From NCBI RefSeq assembly GCF_012843265.1, contig NZ_JABAIT010000001.1, positions 460,821 to 524,820 on the forward strand: 64,000 nt of DNA, read 5' to 3'. A program made the position numbers and the translations under genes. This DNA comes from Bacillus sp. DNRA2 (GTDB lineage: Bacteria; Bacillota; Bacilli; Bacillales; Cytobacillaceae). Shown here one piece after another: positions 8,707 through 18,366 of this stretch (positions are counted from its first letter, which is position 1; each line of letters starts with the position of its first letter). The notes under the pieces are model-generated. The model was not told the DNA's origin. It saw only the letters and a program-made list of their open reading frames with translations, and ran no database searches.

Positions 8707-10317
8707 ATGAATCGATCATGGATAGATCAAATCAAACAATCTAAAGAGCACTTCACGAACTACTGGGGTGCGCGGAGCTCGAAACAAAAGGGACTTATAA
8801 TAGGGACCTTTTTGTTTCTTATCGTTGCCCTTTCTACGACAATCTTTTTTGCGTCTCGGCCCAATTATATCCCTTTGTATGAAGGTCAATTATCGACTCG
8901 GGAAGTAGGAGACATTAAAGCAGAATTGGACAAACAGGGTTTTACCGAATATCAGCTTTCGGAATCTGGAACCATGATTCTAGTGCCGCAAAAAGAAGCT
9001 CCGAAATTACTTGTCAGTCTTGCTTCGGCAGGTTACCCGAAATCGAATGAAATTAATTATGACGTGTTTAGTGAAAACTTAACCTTTGGTGCCACTGATC
9101 GCCAATATGACATTCTAGAACGGGAAGCAATGCAAAACAAATTGGCAGACGTGCTTAAGTATGTAGATGGAATCAAAAACGCTGAAGTCATCTTAACTTT
9201 ACCCGAGGATTCAGTATTTATTCGTGAAGATCAACAGGAGAATTCGACTGCATCTGTCATGGTTGAAGTAGAGCCAGGCGCGAAGCTTACCTCAGCACAA
9301 ATTCAGGCGCTGTATACGCTCGTATCTCGGGGGGTCCCTAAGCTCCCAATGGATAACATTACAATTATGAATCAATACAGTGAGACACTTGCACTTGATA
9401 CAAGTGAACAAGATGAACAGTCCTTGGACAAGTATGATAAACAGCGCAAAATCCAAAAAGATGTTGAGCAAGATATTCAAAGGGGACTGCAAAGCTTACT
9501 CGGAACGATTCTTGGTACGAATAAAGTGTACGTCCATACCTTTGTGAAAATGAATTTCGATAAGGTTAAAACAGAAGAAAACCTAGTCAAGCCAACTAAT
9601 GAGAATAATGAAGGAATCCCGATTAGCTCGGAGCGCAATTCCGTTTCACAGACGGGAGGAAGCAAGGGTAATGGCGGTGTTGTCGGTACCGGTGAAACCG
9701 ATGTGCCTGGTTATGTAGCCGAAGAGAATGGTTCAGGTAGTGACAGCACGTATGAAGAATTACAGGAAAAAGTTAATTATGAGGTTAACCGAATAAACAA
9801 TCAAATTACCAAAAGTCCTTATGTAATCGATGATATTACGATCAATGTTGGTGTTGAATCCAATGCATCTGAACCAAATAAATTGCCACAGGACACGCTT
9901 GATAATATTCGCAATGTCGTTTCCAATACAGTACGCACGGCGCTTGGACACCCTGAGTTAACTGATGAAGAGGTGGAACAACGGATTACGATCTTCCCTC
10001 ATAAGTTTGAGGAAAGTAAAGCGGCAAAAGCTGAGGATGCTTTGATTTGGCCATATATTGCCGGAGGTGTTGCAGCAGCTGTCCTTCTCGGCGGTGGAAT
10101 TGTGCTCATGCTTATGCGCAGACGTAAGAAAGCGGCCGAAGCAGACAATCCATTTGATGATATACCGTTACAAAAGCAACCGCAAAGCCCAGAGGAGCTT
10201 GAGTATTTTGCCCAGCAGGAAATGGGTGTTGAATCGCAATTGAAAAAATTATTAGAACAAAGGCCAGAAGATTTCTCAAAAATGCTTCGTACATGGCTGA
10301 ATGAGGAGGAGGCTTAA
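8707..10317 (+). CDS. fliF: FliF MS-ring protein
   Basis: 536 residues, the usual length. Transmembrane segments lie near 27-47 and 447-470. Between them are the YscJ/FliF ring-building domains (YIPLYEGQLSTREVGDIKAE and LADVLKYVDGIKNAEVILTL) and a polar insertion rich in G, S and N. The cytoplasmic tail EDFSKMLRTWLNEEEA is the FliG-binding end. FliF forms the membrane ring on which the whole basal body is built. Confidence 0.98.
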   Translation: MNRSWIDQIKQSKEHFTNYWGARSSKQKGLIIGTFLFLIVALSTTIFFASRPNYIPLYEGQLSTREVGDIKAELDKQGFTEYQLSESGTMILVPQKEAPKLLVSLASAGYPKSNEINYDVFSENLTFGATDRQYDILEREAMQNKLADVLKYVDGIKNAEVILTLPEDSVFIREDQQENSTASVMVEVEPGAKLTSAQIQALYTLVSRGVPKLPMDNITIMNQYSETLALDTSEQDEQSLDKYDKQRKIQKDVEQDIQRGLQSLLGTILGTNKVYVHTFVKMNFDKVKTEENLVKPTNENNEGIPISSERNSVSQTGGSKGNGGVVGTGETDVPGYVAEENGSGSDSTYEELQEKVNYEVNRINNQITKSPYVIDDITINVGVESNASEPNKLPQDTLDNIRNVVSNTVRTALGHPELTDEEVEQRITIFPHKFEESKAAKAEDALIWPYIAGGVAAAVLLGGGIVLMLMRRRKKAAEADNPFDDIPLQKQPQSPEELEYFAQQEMGVESQLKKLLEQRPEDFSKMLRTWLNEEEA

Positions 10318-10322
10318 CAGCG

Positions 10323-11324
10323 TTGACAAAACTAACTGGAAAACAAAAAGCGGCAATTCTCCTTATTTCGTTAGGGCAAGAAGCATCGTCAAAGGTGTTT
10401 AAGCATTTGCCTGATGAAGAAATTGAGCAATTAACTCTAGCTATCTCTAATATCTCTAAAGTCGGTAGTGATGATAAGAAAGAAGTTTTAAAAGAATTTC
10501 ACGAAATGTGTATTGCCCAGGATTATTTGGCGATGGGTGGAATCAATTATGCCCAGAACGTCCTTGAGGCAGCGTTAGGAAAAGACCGCGCTGAGGAAAT
10601 TATTATGAGGCTGACCTCGCAATTACAAGTAAAGCCGTTTGATTTTGCTAGACGAATTGATCCGATGCAAATTTATCAATTTTTACAAAATGAACATCCG
10701 CAAACGATAGCGCTCGTCTTAGCACACTTAGACCAAAAACAGGCTGCGTCAATTATATCCTCGCTAGAACCAGCGCTCCAATCGGATGTAGCGAGGCGAA
10801 TTGCCCTGTTAGAACAAACTTCCCCTGAAGTCATAAAGGAAGTTGAACATATATTAGAATCACGATTGGCAGCAACAGTTCGGAACGATTTTACCGTTGT
10901 TGGTGGAATCGAATCAATTGTTAATATTCTTAACGGTGTCGATCGCTCAACTGAAAAGAGCATCTTAGAGCAGTTAGGTGAACGAGATAATGAACTAGTT
11001 GACGAAATTAAAAAACGTATGTTTGTATTCGAGGATATTATCAACCTCGATCGCCGTGCGATTCAACGTGTTATTCAAGAAGTCGACAATCAAGATTTAT
11101 TGCTTGCACTTAAAGCAGCTAGTCCTGAGGTGAAAAAGGTTATCTTGGCCAATATGTCGACGCGCATGGCGGAAAGCTTTCAAGAGGATATGGAATTTCT
11201 TGGGCCTGTACGTGTTAAAGCTGTTGAGGAGGCCCAAGGACGCATCGTTTCTGTTATTCGTCGCTTAGAGGATACCGGTGAGGTCGTTATTTCACGGGGT
11301 GGTTCTGATGATATCCTACTCTAA
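10323..11324 (+). CDS. fliG: FliG rotor and switch protein
   Basis: 333 residues, TTG start after GGAGGAGG. It has the three FliG domains: N-terminal FliF-binding, middle with the EHPQ motif (NEHPQTIALVLAHL, near 120), and C-terminal torque domain with charged residues facing MotA (about 275-310). It converts stator ion flow to rotation. The 3' end overlaps fliH by 17 nt, suggesting coupled translation. Confidence 0.98.
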   Translation: MTKLTGKQKAAILLISLGQEASSKVFKHLPDEEIEQLTLAISNISKVGSDDKKEVLKEFHEMCIAQDYLAMGGINYAQNVLEAALGKDRAEEIIMRLTSQLQVKPFDFARRIDPMQIYQFLQNEHPQTIALVLAHLDQKQAASIISSLEPALQSDVARRIALLEQTSPEVIKEVEHILESRLAATVRNDFTVVGGIESIVNILNGVDRSTEKSILEQLGERDNELVDEIKKRMFVFEDIINLDRRAIQRVIQEVDNQDLLLALKAASPEVKKVILANMSTRMAESFQEDMEFLGPVRVKAVEEAQGRIVSVIRRLEDTGEVVISRGGSDDILL

Positions 11325-12117
11325 AATTTTTAAAGCATCACAGCTTGAACTGACCGATGAAGTCAGGGTCATTAAACATCCGAAAATCGAGCTTCATCAT
11401 GACAACGATGAATCGACAGATGCTTCGCAGCAAGAAGTAGGATTTGATGAGGATAACATCATGGAACATCCGCATGTCTTAGCAGCGGCTGAACAGGCGC
11501 AAGCCATTATTGCACAGGCAGATGAGACTATGCGTGCTCTCGAACGAGAAACTGAGGAAAAAATGAAGCAGTGGTGGCAGGAAAATCATGAACAACTAGA
11601 GGTTATGAAAATTGATGCTACGCACCAAGGCTATGAAGATGGCTATTTGCGCGGAAAAATCGAAGCTGAAGCCGAGCTGAGAGAAGCCTATCAGGAAAAA
11701 ATAACCCAGGCTCAGCAAATTATCGAAGCTGCTTACCATCAAAAAGAAGCCATTGTTGCTGAGGCAGAGCCATTTCTCCTTGAGCTAAGTACGGCAATTG
11801 CCTCACAAATTATTAGAAAAGAACTAACAGATAACCCGGAAAAATATGTTGAATTGATTCAACAGCATATTTTGCGTTTTAAGGAAAAGGAATATATTAC
11901 GATTTGCGTTCACCCTGATGATTTTGACTATATTCAATCACAGCATGCTCATATCGCTTCAGTTGTGGCTGGAGAAACAGAAATAAAAATTATTCCGGAC
12001 CATTCGGTTACTTCGAAAGGCGTCGTGATTCGGACCGCTTATGGCAGTATTGATGCCCGAATTGATACCCAAATTGAAGAAATCAAAAAAGCCATATTGG
12101 AAATGGGAAGGGAGTAG
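11308..12117 (+). CDS. fliH: FliH regulator of the FliI ATPase
   Basis: 269 residues: a long charged coiled coil (about 60-170) then a globular C-terminal domain (VELIQQHILRFKEKEYITIC) that binds FliI. The frame opens at 11278, but ATG 11308 gives a normal N-terminus (MISYSKIFKASQ). It overlaps the end of fliG. FliH restrains FliI and docks it to the C ring. Confidence 0.93.
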   Translation: MISYSKIFKASQLELTDEVRVIKHPKIELHHDNDESTDASQQEVGFDEDNIMEHPHVLAAAEQAQAIIAQADETMRALERETEEKMKQWWQENHEQLEVMKIDATHQGYEDGYLRGKIEAEAELREAYQEKITQAQQIIEAAYHQKEAIVAEAEPFLLELSTAIASQIIRKELTDNPEKYVELIQQHILRFKEKEYITICVHPDDFDYIQSQHAHIASVVAGETEIKIIPDHSVTSKGVVIRTAYGSIDARIDTQIEEIKKAILEMGRE

Positions 12118-12121
12118 CCCA

Positions 12122-13444
12122 GTGGTGCTTTCAGCTGAAAAATATATCCAGGTTATTCGCGGGATTGATCCTGTTCGAGTTAATGGGAAAATTACGCAAA
12201 TCATTGGGCTCACAATTGAATCGCAAGGTCCTGATGTACGGATTGGCGAGCTTTGTTCCATCTATCCTTCCAATTCTCAAACACCAATTCAGGCTGAAGT
12301 CGTTGGAATTCGTGAAAATAAGGTTCTACTTATGCCATTAGGTGAAGTACGGGCGATTGGTCCAGGCTGTGATGTCGTTGCCAGCGGTAAACCGATGATG
12401 GTTAAAGCAGGCACTCAGTTGCTTGGAAGAATCCTCGATGGTTTGGGGCAGCCCATGGATGGGAAACCACTCCCATTTGGTTTGGAGGAAGTCACGACAC
12501 ACGCCATGCCGCCCAATCCGTTAACAAGACCGCGTATCCACGAACCATTAGGAGTCGGTGTACGGGCAATTGATGGTCTTTTAACACTTGGGAAAGGGCA
12601 ACGGATGGGGATTTTTGCCGGTAGTGGTGTGGGGAAAAGTACCTTGCTCGGGATGATGTGTCGCAATACAACAGCAGACGTAAACGTGATTGCTCTAGTT
12701 GGAGAGCGGGGCCGTGAGGTGCTCGATTTTATCGAACAGAACCTCGGTGAAGAGGGTTTGAAAAAGTCAGTTCTAGTCGTGGCAACCTCGGACCAGCCAG
12801 CTTTGATTCGGATAAAGGCAGCACAAACTGCGACCTCTATCGCCGAATATTTCCGTGAGCAAGGCAAGGACGTCTTGATGGTAATGGACTCGGTCACGCG
12901 CTTTGCGATGGCCCAGCGTGAAGTGGGACTGGCAATCGGCGAGCCGCCTACGACGAAAGGTTATACACCATCAGTATTTGCCATGTTGCCTCAGCTATTG
13001 GAGCGGACAGGCACAGGTCCCAAAGGTTCGATATCAGCCATTTATACGGTCTTGGTTGATGGTGATGACATGAACGAACCGATTGCCGATGCGGTTCGCG
13101 GAATATTAGACGGACATATTGTGTTAAACCGGGCTATTGCCGGAAAGGGAATATTCCCAGCAATCGATGTGTTGAAGAGTGCGAGTCGTGTTATGACAGA
13201 AATCACCTCAGAAGAGCACTTAAATGCGGCAAGAAATTTTAATAGATTACTAGCTGCCTATAATGAAGCCGAGGATTTAATCAATATCGGTGCTTACAAA
13301 AAAGGTTCCAATCGTGATATCGACTTAGCTGTTCGCTTAAAGCCGCAGATTGATCAATTTTTACGGCAAGGCATTTATGAAGCTTCGAAGCTTGAGGAAG
13401 GCAAAGCCTATTTAATATCACAGTTTGGAGGGAATATGGGGTGA
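12122..13444 (+). CDS. fliI: FliI export ATPase
   Basis: 440 residues from GTG 12122, preceded by GGGAG; the frame stays open upstream inside fliH. It is an F1-beta-type ATPase with Walker A GSGVGKST (near residue 168), the conserved GERGREV, and Walker B VLMVMDSVTRF. It powers loading of export substrates into FlhA/FlhB. The stop overlaps the fliJ start (GTGA). Confidence 0.98.
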   Translation: MVLSAEKYIQVIRGIDPVRVNGKITQIIGLTIESQGPDVRIGELCSIYPSNSQTPIQAEVVGIRENKVLLMPLGEVRAIGPGCDVVASGKPMMVKAGTQLLGRILDGLGQPMDGKPLPFGLEEVTTHAMPPNPLTRPRIHEPLGVGVRAIDGLLTLGKGQRMGIFAGSGVGKSTLLGMMCRNTTADVNVIALVGERGREVLDFIEQNLGEEGLKKSVLVVATSDQPALIRIKAAQTATSIAEYFREQGKDVLMVMDSVTRFAMAQREVGLAIGEPPTTKGYTPSVFAMLPQLLERTGTGPKGSISAIYTVLVDGDDMNEPIADAVRGILDGHIVLNRAIAGKGIFPAIDVLKSASRVMTEITSEEHLNAARNFNRLLAAYNEAEDLINIGAYKKGSNRDIDLAVRLKPQIDQFLRQGIYEASKLEEGKAYLISQFGGNMG

Positions 13445-13875
13445 GTTTTGTTTTTTCTTTTCAAAAGGTGCTGGATGTTAAAGAAAAAGAAAAGGAACTA
13501 GCGCAGCAACAGTTTGGTTCTGCTAAACATAAACAAATGGAGCTAGAACAAAAAATGAAAGGCCTCGAATTCGAAAAAAATGAGGCTTTTCATCAATACG
13601 ATCATGTCAATCGGAAAACGGTCATGGAAATCATGGAATTTCAGCAGGAGATTGACCATGTTAATCAGCAATTAAAGCAATTGGCGATTCAGTCTCATCT
13701 AGTTGAGCAGGAGGTTGAAAGACACCAACAGATTTTAATTGAGAAATCAAAGGAAGCAAAAATGTGGAACCAATGGAAAGCGAAATCCAAGGATGCGTTT
13801 GAAAAAGTAATCAATCAAAAGGAACAAGCAATGCTGGATGAAATGGCCGTAATCAGACATTCCCGAAGGCATTAA
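13441..13875 (+). CDS. fliJ: FliJ export chaperone/escort
   Basis: 144 residues, almost entirely coiled coil, starting FVFSFQKVLDVKEKEKELAQ as in the family. FliJ sits in the FliI hexamer like the gamma subunit of F1 and activates FlhA. The GTG start overlaps the fliI stop by 4 nt. Confidence 0.94.
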   Translation: MSFVFSFQKVLDVKEKEKELAQQQFGSAKHKQMELEQKMKGLEFEKNEAFHQYDHVNRKTVMEIMEFQQEIDHVNQQLKQLAIQSHLVEQEVERHQQILIEKSKEAKMWNQWKAKSKDAFEKVINQKEQAMLDEMAVIRHSRRH

Positions 13876-13886
13876 GGAGAAATCAA

Positions 13887-14516
13887 ATGGATGAAAAGCA
13901 AAGAGGAAAATTAGGGTCTTTCGTTTATATGGCTATAGTCCCGTTATTTTTTACGACCGTTTTCTGTTTGATTTTTATTTATGCATTAGATATTCCAGTT
14001 AAGCAATCTTTGCAAAGTGTAGGTAACTCCATTCCAATTGTTAAAGAAATCGTTCCAGGTGAGTCAAGCTCTGAAGAAACTAATATCATCGACTTGAAGG
14101 ATGAGCTTAACGAGAAAAATCAACAAATTGCTGACCTTAAAAAGCAAGCAAAGGCCGATGAGGCGGAAAATGAGGTTCTTCGGAAAACCAATCAGCAATT
14201 AAAAGAGCAATTACAAAAAAAACAATCAAACGAATACGCGAAACAAGTAAAAAAGGTAGCCGAAATCTATGCTGATATACCTGCCTCAAAGGCTGCAGCA
14301 ATGATCGAAACGATGACTATCGAGGAAGCCACTTTGACGATTTCAATGTTAAAGCAATCTCAACAAAGCAGCATTCTCTCAAGTATGAAGGATGCAAAAC
14401 AGGCAGCACAAATTACGATGATCCTAAAGGAGCTTGCCTCAATAAATGAAATGGATCCAAGCGATATTCAGGAGAAAATCAAGGAAATCGTCCAACAGCA
14501 AACACAAGCACAATAA
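13887..14516 (+). CDS. MotE/YlxF-like flagellar protein (first copy)
   Basis: 209 residues: one transmembrane segment (about 12-33), a coiled coil (70-120) and a C-terminal MgtE-N-like helical domain (AEIYADIPASKAAAMIETMT). This is the arrangement of YlxF (MotE), which in other bacteria helps stator assembly. It follows fliJ as in B. subtilis, but there ylxF is followed by fliK, whereas here fliK is 12 kb downstream behind a second gene of this kind (25701). Confidence 0.85.
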   Translation: MDEKQRGKLGSFVYMAIVPLFFTTVFCLIFIYALDIPVKQSLQSVGNSIPIVKEIVPGESSSEETNIIDLKDELNEKNQQIADLKKQAKADEAENEVLRKTNQQLKEQLQKKQSNEYAKQVKKVAEIYADIPASKAAAMIETMTIEEATLTISMLKQSQQSSILSSMKDAKQAAQITMILKELASINEMDPSDIQEKIKEIVQQQTQAQ

Positions 14517-14558
14517 ACCAATTTACTAGAGGAAGTAACTCCAAGGAAGGAGACCAGC

Positions 14559-15122
14559 ATGAAACGTATGATGGTTGTATTCGTATTGCTTTTTTCCCTA
14601 TTTTCATATCAATCCACAACTTTAGCCTCAGGTTCAACTTCTAGCGGAGATACTTCCGTCTATGATTCTATCCAAAAGGGCGAGAAAAAAGCGAAAGCTG
14701 AGTCGCCAGAAAAAAAGGATAGCCCATCAGCATCGTTATTTTCCTCTTTTATCAAATTTATCTTTTCGTTTGCATTAGTCATTGGCCTGTTGTTTTTGCT
14801 GATGAACTATTTGTCAAAACGAAATCGCTCATTCCAAAGCAATGGACCCATTCTTTCGCTCGGCGGCCAGACTCTTGGTAACAATCGTTCACTGCAAGTC
14901 GTGTTGATAGGACAGACCATATACATTGTTGGTGTCGGCGACCAAATCACGTTGATTAGGACTATTACGAAAGGTGAGGAATACCAATCCTTGCTCGAAG
15001 GCTTTGAAAATCAAGCAGAGGTCATCACACCGAAGTGGCTGACGCTCGATTCGAAGAAAAAATGGTTCAATATTTTGAAGAAAAATCTAAATAAGTTTAT
15101 CAAACACAACGGTGAGGAGTAG
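14559..15122 (+). CDS. fliO: FliO export gate assembly protein
   Basis: 187 residues with an N-terminal signal peptide (MKRMMVVFVLLFSLFSYQS), a short polar periplasmic part, one transmembrane segment (about 63-85) and a cytoplasmic FliO domain (NRSLQVVLIGQTIYIVGVGD). FliO helps assemble the FliP ring. In B. subtilis this gene (fliZ) follows cheY; here fliO-fliP follow motE directly. Confidence 0.9.
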   Translation: MKRMMVVFVLLFSLFSYQSTTLASGSTSSGDTSVYDSIQKGEKKAKAESPEKKDSPSASLFSSFIKFIFSFALVIGLLFLLMNYLSKRNRSFQSNGPILSLGGQTLGNNRSLQVVLIGQTIYIVGVGDQITLIRTITKGEEYQSLLEGFENQAEVITPKWLTLDSKKKWFNILKKNLNKFIKHNGEE

Positions 15123-15127
15123 CGGTT

Positions 15128-15877
15128 ATGATTCGTAAATTATTGTTTCTAGTACCACTCCTTACTTTCAGCTATTTCACGTTTGCCCATGCCGAAGATC
15201 CGCTCTCTTCACTGATACCAGGAATTGAGCTAGCTTCAGGCGATGACCCTGGCGGCGTGGCTAATACGTTAAAAATCATTTTGCTTATCACCATTTTATC
15301 AATCGCCCCGGCGATTCTTGTGTTAATGACGAGCTTTACAAGAATTATTGTTGTGCTAGGTTTTGTCCGCAATGCGCTAGGTACCCAGCAAATTCCGCCG
15401 AATCAGGTGTTGATTGGGCTGGCATTATTTATGACCTTTTTTATCATGGGACCGATTATTTCCGAAGTGAATGATGTGGCTTTTAAACCTTTGATGGAAG
15501 GGTCGATTTCACAAACGGAAGCGTATGAAGCGGCAAGTGTACCTTTGAAGGAGTTCATGACGAAGCATACTCGGGAGAAAGATTTAGCCCTGTTTATGGA
15601 TTATGCGAAAATGGAGCGACCGAAAGCGATAGCTGATATTCCGATGACGGCATTGGTTCCTGCGTTTGCGATTAGTGAGTTAAAGACGGCGTTTCAAATG
15701 GGCTTTTTGATTTTTGTTCCGTTTCTTGTGATCGATATGATTGTGTCGAGTGTGTTGATGTCGATGGGGATGATGATGCTTCCACCGGTAATGATTTCGT
15801 TGCCATTTAAGATATTGTTGTTCATTTTAGTGGATGGCTGGCATTTAATCGTCAAATCATTGCTCGTGAGTTTTTAA
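15128..15877 (+). CDS. fliP: FliP export gate protein
   Basis: 249 residues with a cleavable signal peptide (through AHAED) and four membrane segments. It shows the family blocks TSFTRIIVVLGFVRNALGTQ, QIPPNQVLIGLALFMTFFIM and PLKEFMTKHTREKDL. Five FliP with FliR and FliQ make the export pore. It is followed by 338 nt of repeats before fliQ, an unusual break in this operon. Confidence 0.98.
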   Translation: MIRKLLFLVPLLTFSYFTFAHAEDPLSSLIPGIELASGDDPGGVANTLKIILLITILSIAPAILVLMTSFTRIIVVLGFVRNALGTQQIPPNQVLIGLALFMTFFIMGPIISEVNDVAFKPLMEGSISQTEAYEAASVPLKEFMTKHTREKDLALFMDYAKMERPKAIADIPMTALVPAFAISELKTAFQMGFLIFVPFLVIDMIVSSVLMSMGMMMLPPVMISLPFKILLFILVDGWHLIVKSLLVSF

Positions 15878-15900
15878 AAATGTCGTGTTTTACAAGAATG

Positions 15901-16158
15901 TTGATTTCCGCTCCAGGCGCTTCGCTTTCCGTGGGGCGGGCGGTGAATGGTGTCTAGCTGCAGCGGCTAGGGGCTCGGGGTCACAAGCCAATCAGTCCAG
16001 AAGGTCAAAGGACGACCTTCTAGCCTGCTCGTCTTGTGCCTGTCGCCCCTGAGCGAGCCGCTTCCGCTTTTCCTACCTCCTCGGCGCTTTAGCGCCTGTG
16101 GGGTCTCACCTGTCCCGCTGCTCCCACAGGAGTCTTCGCGCCTTCCGCTACAATCAAC
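15901..16158 (-). repeat. Type B structured repeat, minus orientation, split by a type A repeat
   Basis: Reverse complement of the type B element seen at 44892, 49866 and 53812. The left part (15901-15944) runs from TTGATTTCCGCTCC to GGGCGGGCGGTGA, and the right part (about 16075-16158) from CTCCTCGGCGC to ACAATCAAC. The two join to a full B element if the type A copy between them is removed. No gene is present in the fliP-fliQ gap. Confidence 0.85.
15951..16072 (+). repeat. Type A structured repeat (copy A1), inside a type B repeat
   Basis: About 120 nt from TGTCTAGCTGC to CGCTTTTCC. Nested stems: GCGGCT/AGCCGC, GGGGC/GCCCC, CACAAG/CTTGTG and AGAAGGTC/GACCTTCT. The same stems appear in copies A2-A4 with compensatory changes. 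Confidence 0.85.
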
Positions 16159-16215
16159 AGAGTGGAAACATCAACATCATTTTTAAAAACAGCTAATAGT
16201 AAAGGGGTATGATTG

Positions 16216-16485
16216 ATGACTACTGAGATGATTTTGCGAATTGCTCAAGAGGCAATATATACGATTTTGATTGTGGTTGCCCCGATATGTGGAGTGGCGT
16301 TAGCCGTTGGGTTATTGGTCAGTATTTTTCAGGCTACGACACAAATTCAGGAGCAGACGCTTGCGTTTGTCCCGAAAATCATTGCGGTGTTTTTGGCGCT
16401 TTTGTTTTTTGGAACATGGATGCTCGAGCACGTCATCACATTCACGGAAAACCTGTTAGGAAACCTTTCTCAATTTGTGGGGTAG
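16216..16485 (+). CDS. fliQ: FliQ export gate protein
   Basis: 89 residues, two membrane segments, with the family block VGLLVSIFQATTQIQEQTLA. ATG 16216 is 8 nt after AAAGGGG; the TTG at 16213 is too close. FliQ packs around the FliP/FliR core. Confidence 0.97.
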   Translation: MTTEMILRIAQEAIYTILIVVAPICGVALAVGLLVSIFQATTQIQEQTLAFVPKIIAVFLALLFFGTWMLEHVITFTENLLGNLSQFVG

Positions 16486-16489
16486 CAGG

Positions 16490-17272
16490 ATGATCATCGA
16501 TATTGCTTCACTATGGAGCTTCTTACTCATATTTGTGCGAATAACGACCTTTATGGTCACAGCACCGATTTTCTCGGGAAGGCAAATCCCGAACACGTAT
16601 AAGGTTGCACTCGGAGTTATTTTAAGTTTACTGACGGTCGGATTGGTCGAAGGGCCTGCTGACATCGAAGCGTGGTCCGACTGGAACATAGCCGTTATGC
16701 TGCTGAAGGAATTTTTAGTAGGTATTACCTTGGGAATGGTGGCCAGTTTCTTTTTTTACGCAGTGCAAATGGCTGGTTCATTGATGGATATGCTGATTGG
16801 TTTTTCAATGGCAACTCTATATGATCCAAGCTTCGGGACCAACATGCAACTGACTGGGCGTTTTAAAAATATCATCGCGTTTCTAGTCTTATTTTCAATC
16901 GATGGACATCATATGCTCATTCGTGGTATTTTAACAAGCTTTGAGTGGGTCTCACTGGATGCAACGATACCTTCCTGGCTTGATGGTCGTCTGTCTACCT
17001 TTTTATTAGAATGCATGACGCAAATGTTTTTGATAGGTTTTATGATGGCAGCACCGATTGTGGGTACCCTGTTTATCGTCGATGTTGCACTTGGGATTAT
17101 CTCGCGGACGGTTCCGCAAATGAACATGTTTACCGTGTTTCCGCCAATCAAAATCTTAGTCCACTTTTTAATTTATATTTTAGTATTACCAAGCTTCTTC
17201 TATCTACTAAAGTTGTTATTTGAAAACATGTTTGATTCGATGTTTTCTATTCTAAAAATAATGGGGGCATAA
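16490..17272 (+). CDS. fliR: FliR export gate protein
   Basis: 260 residues with about six membrane segments; family blocks FVRITTFMVTAPIFSGRQIP and DVALGIISRTVPQMNMFTVF. One FliR closes the FliP5 ring. The ATG is 2 nt after the fliQ stop; the GTG at 16475 would start inside fliQ. Confidence 0.98.
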   Translation: MIIDIASLWSFLLIFVRITTFMVTAPIFSGRQIPNTYKVALGVILSLLTVGLVEGPADIEAWSDWNIAVMLLKEFLVGITLGMVASFFFYAVQMAGSLMDMLIGFSMATLYDPSFGTNMQLTGRFKNIIAFLVLFSIDGHHMLIRGILTSFEWVSLDATIPSWLDGRLSTFLLECMTQMFLIGFMMAAPIVGTLFIVDVALGIISRTVPQMNMFTVFPPIKILVHFLIYILVLPSFFYLLKLLFENMFDSMFSILKIMGA

Positions 17273-17274
17273 GC

Positions 17275-18366
17275 ATGCTTCGCTTAGATTTACAATTCTT
17301 TTCTGATGAAAAAACAGAAAAAGCGACCCCTCATAAGCGCAGAGAGGCCCGAAAAAAAGGCCAGGTTGCCAAGAGCACGGAAGTCTCAAGCGCGCTAACG
17401 TTATTGCTGTGTTTTGCCTATTTAATGATTGCCGGTCCAAGCTTCATTGAAGGCTGTATGGATATTTTCAAGCGGAGCTTTTCGGAATACTTATTATGGG
17501 ACTTGTCAATCGACAGTACGAAGATGCTCTTTAGCCAACTGTTGTGGGAAACAGTTAAATTAGTCGGACCACTGTTTGGCGTGGCAATGCTTGCCGGACT
17601 CGTCGCCAATTACATGCAGGTTGGTTTTATGATAAACACTGAAGCGTTGAAAATGAAGCTAGATAAAATCAATCCGATTAACGGTTTTAAAAATTTATTT
17701 TCACTCCGTTCTATTGTTGAATTAATTAAATCGATTTTAAAAATGTTAATCACTGGTGGAATCGCCTTTTGGGTTGTCTATCGCCAAATGGGCGAACTGT
17801 TCAAAATTGGTGAGAAAAGTATTTGGGATGCAGCGCGCTTCATTGGGGCGCTTGCGATTCAAATTGGTATGGTTGTGGCCCTCTGTTTAATTGTCTTGGC
17901 TGCAGCCGATTATATATATCAGAAATTTGACCACGAAAAAAAGCTCCGGATGTCAAAACAAGACATCAAGGATGAATATAAAAAGATGGAAGGGGACCCT
18001 TTCATCAAGGGGCAAAGACGGGCAAAGCAGCGGCAAATGGCGATGAATCGCATGATTCAAGAAGTGCCAAAGGCCGATGTCGTCATTACCAACCCGACGC
18101 ATTTTGCAGTGGCGATTCGTTATGACTTTGAGACGATGGCTGCCCCTGAAATCATTGCCAAAGGGCAAGACCACGTTGCTTTAAAGATTAAAGAAATTGC
18201 CAAAGAGAATAAAATTATGACGGTTGAAAACAAACCGCTCGCCCGAAGTCTGTTTGCAAGCTGTGAAATTGGGGATAGCATCCCAGAAGAACTATTCAAT
18301 GCTGTGGGAGAAATTTTAGCCTATGTATACTTCCAAGAAGGTCGGTATAAGGAGATGAAATCATGA
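17275..18366 (+). CDS. flhB: FlhB export switch protein
   Basis: 363 residues: N-terminal LQFFSDEKTEKATPHKRREA, four membrane segments, and a cytoplasmic domain with the self-cleavage motif NPTH (VVITNPTHFAVAIRYD, near residue 272). FlhB cuts itself between N and P and switches export from hook to filament proteins with FliK. The stop overlaps the flhA ATG (ATGA). Confidence 0.98.
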   Translation: MLRLDLQFFSDEKTEKATPHKRREARKKGQVAKSTEVSSALTLLLCFAYLMIAGPSFIEGCMDIFKRSFSEYLLWDLSIDSTKMLFSQLLWETVKLVGPLFGVAMLAGLVANYMQVGFMINTEALKMKLDKINPINGFKNLFSLRSIVELIKSILKMLITGGIAFWVVYRQMGELFKIGEKSIWDAARFIGALAIQIGMVVALCLIVLAAADYIYQKFDHEKKLRMSKQDIKDEYKKMEGDPFIKGQRRAKQRQMAMNRMIQEVPKADVVITNPTHFAVAIRYDFETMAAPEIIAKGQDHVALKIKEIAKENKIMTVENKPLARSLFASCEIGDSIPEELFNAVGEILAYVYFQEGRYKEMKS

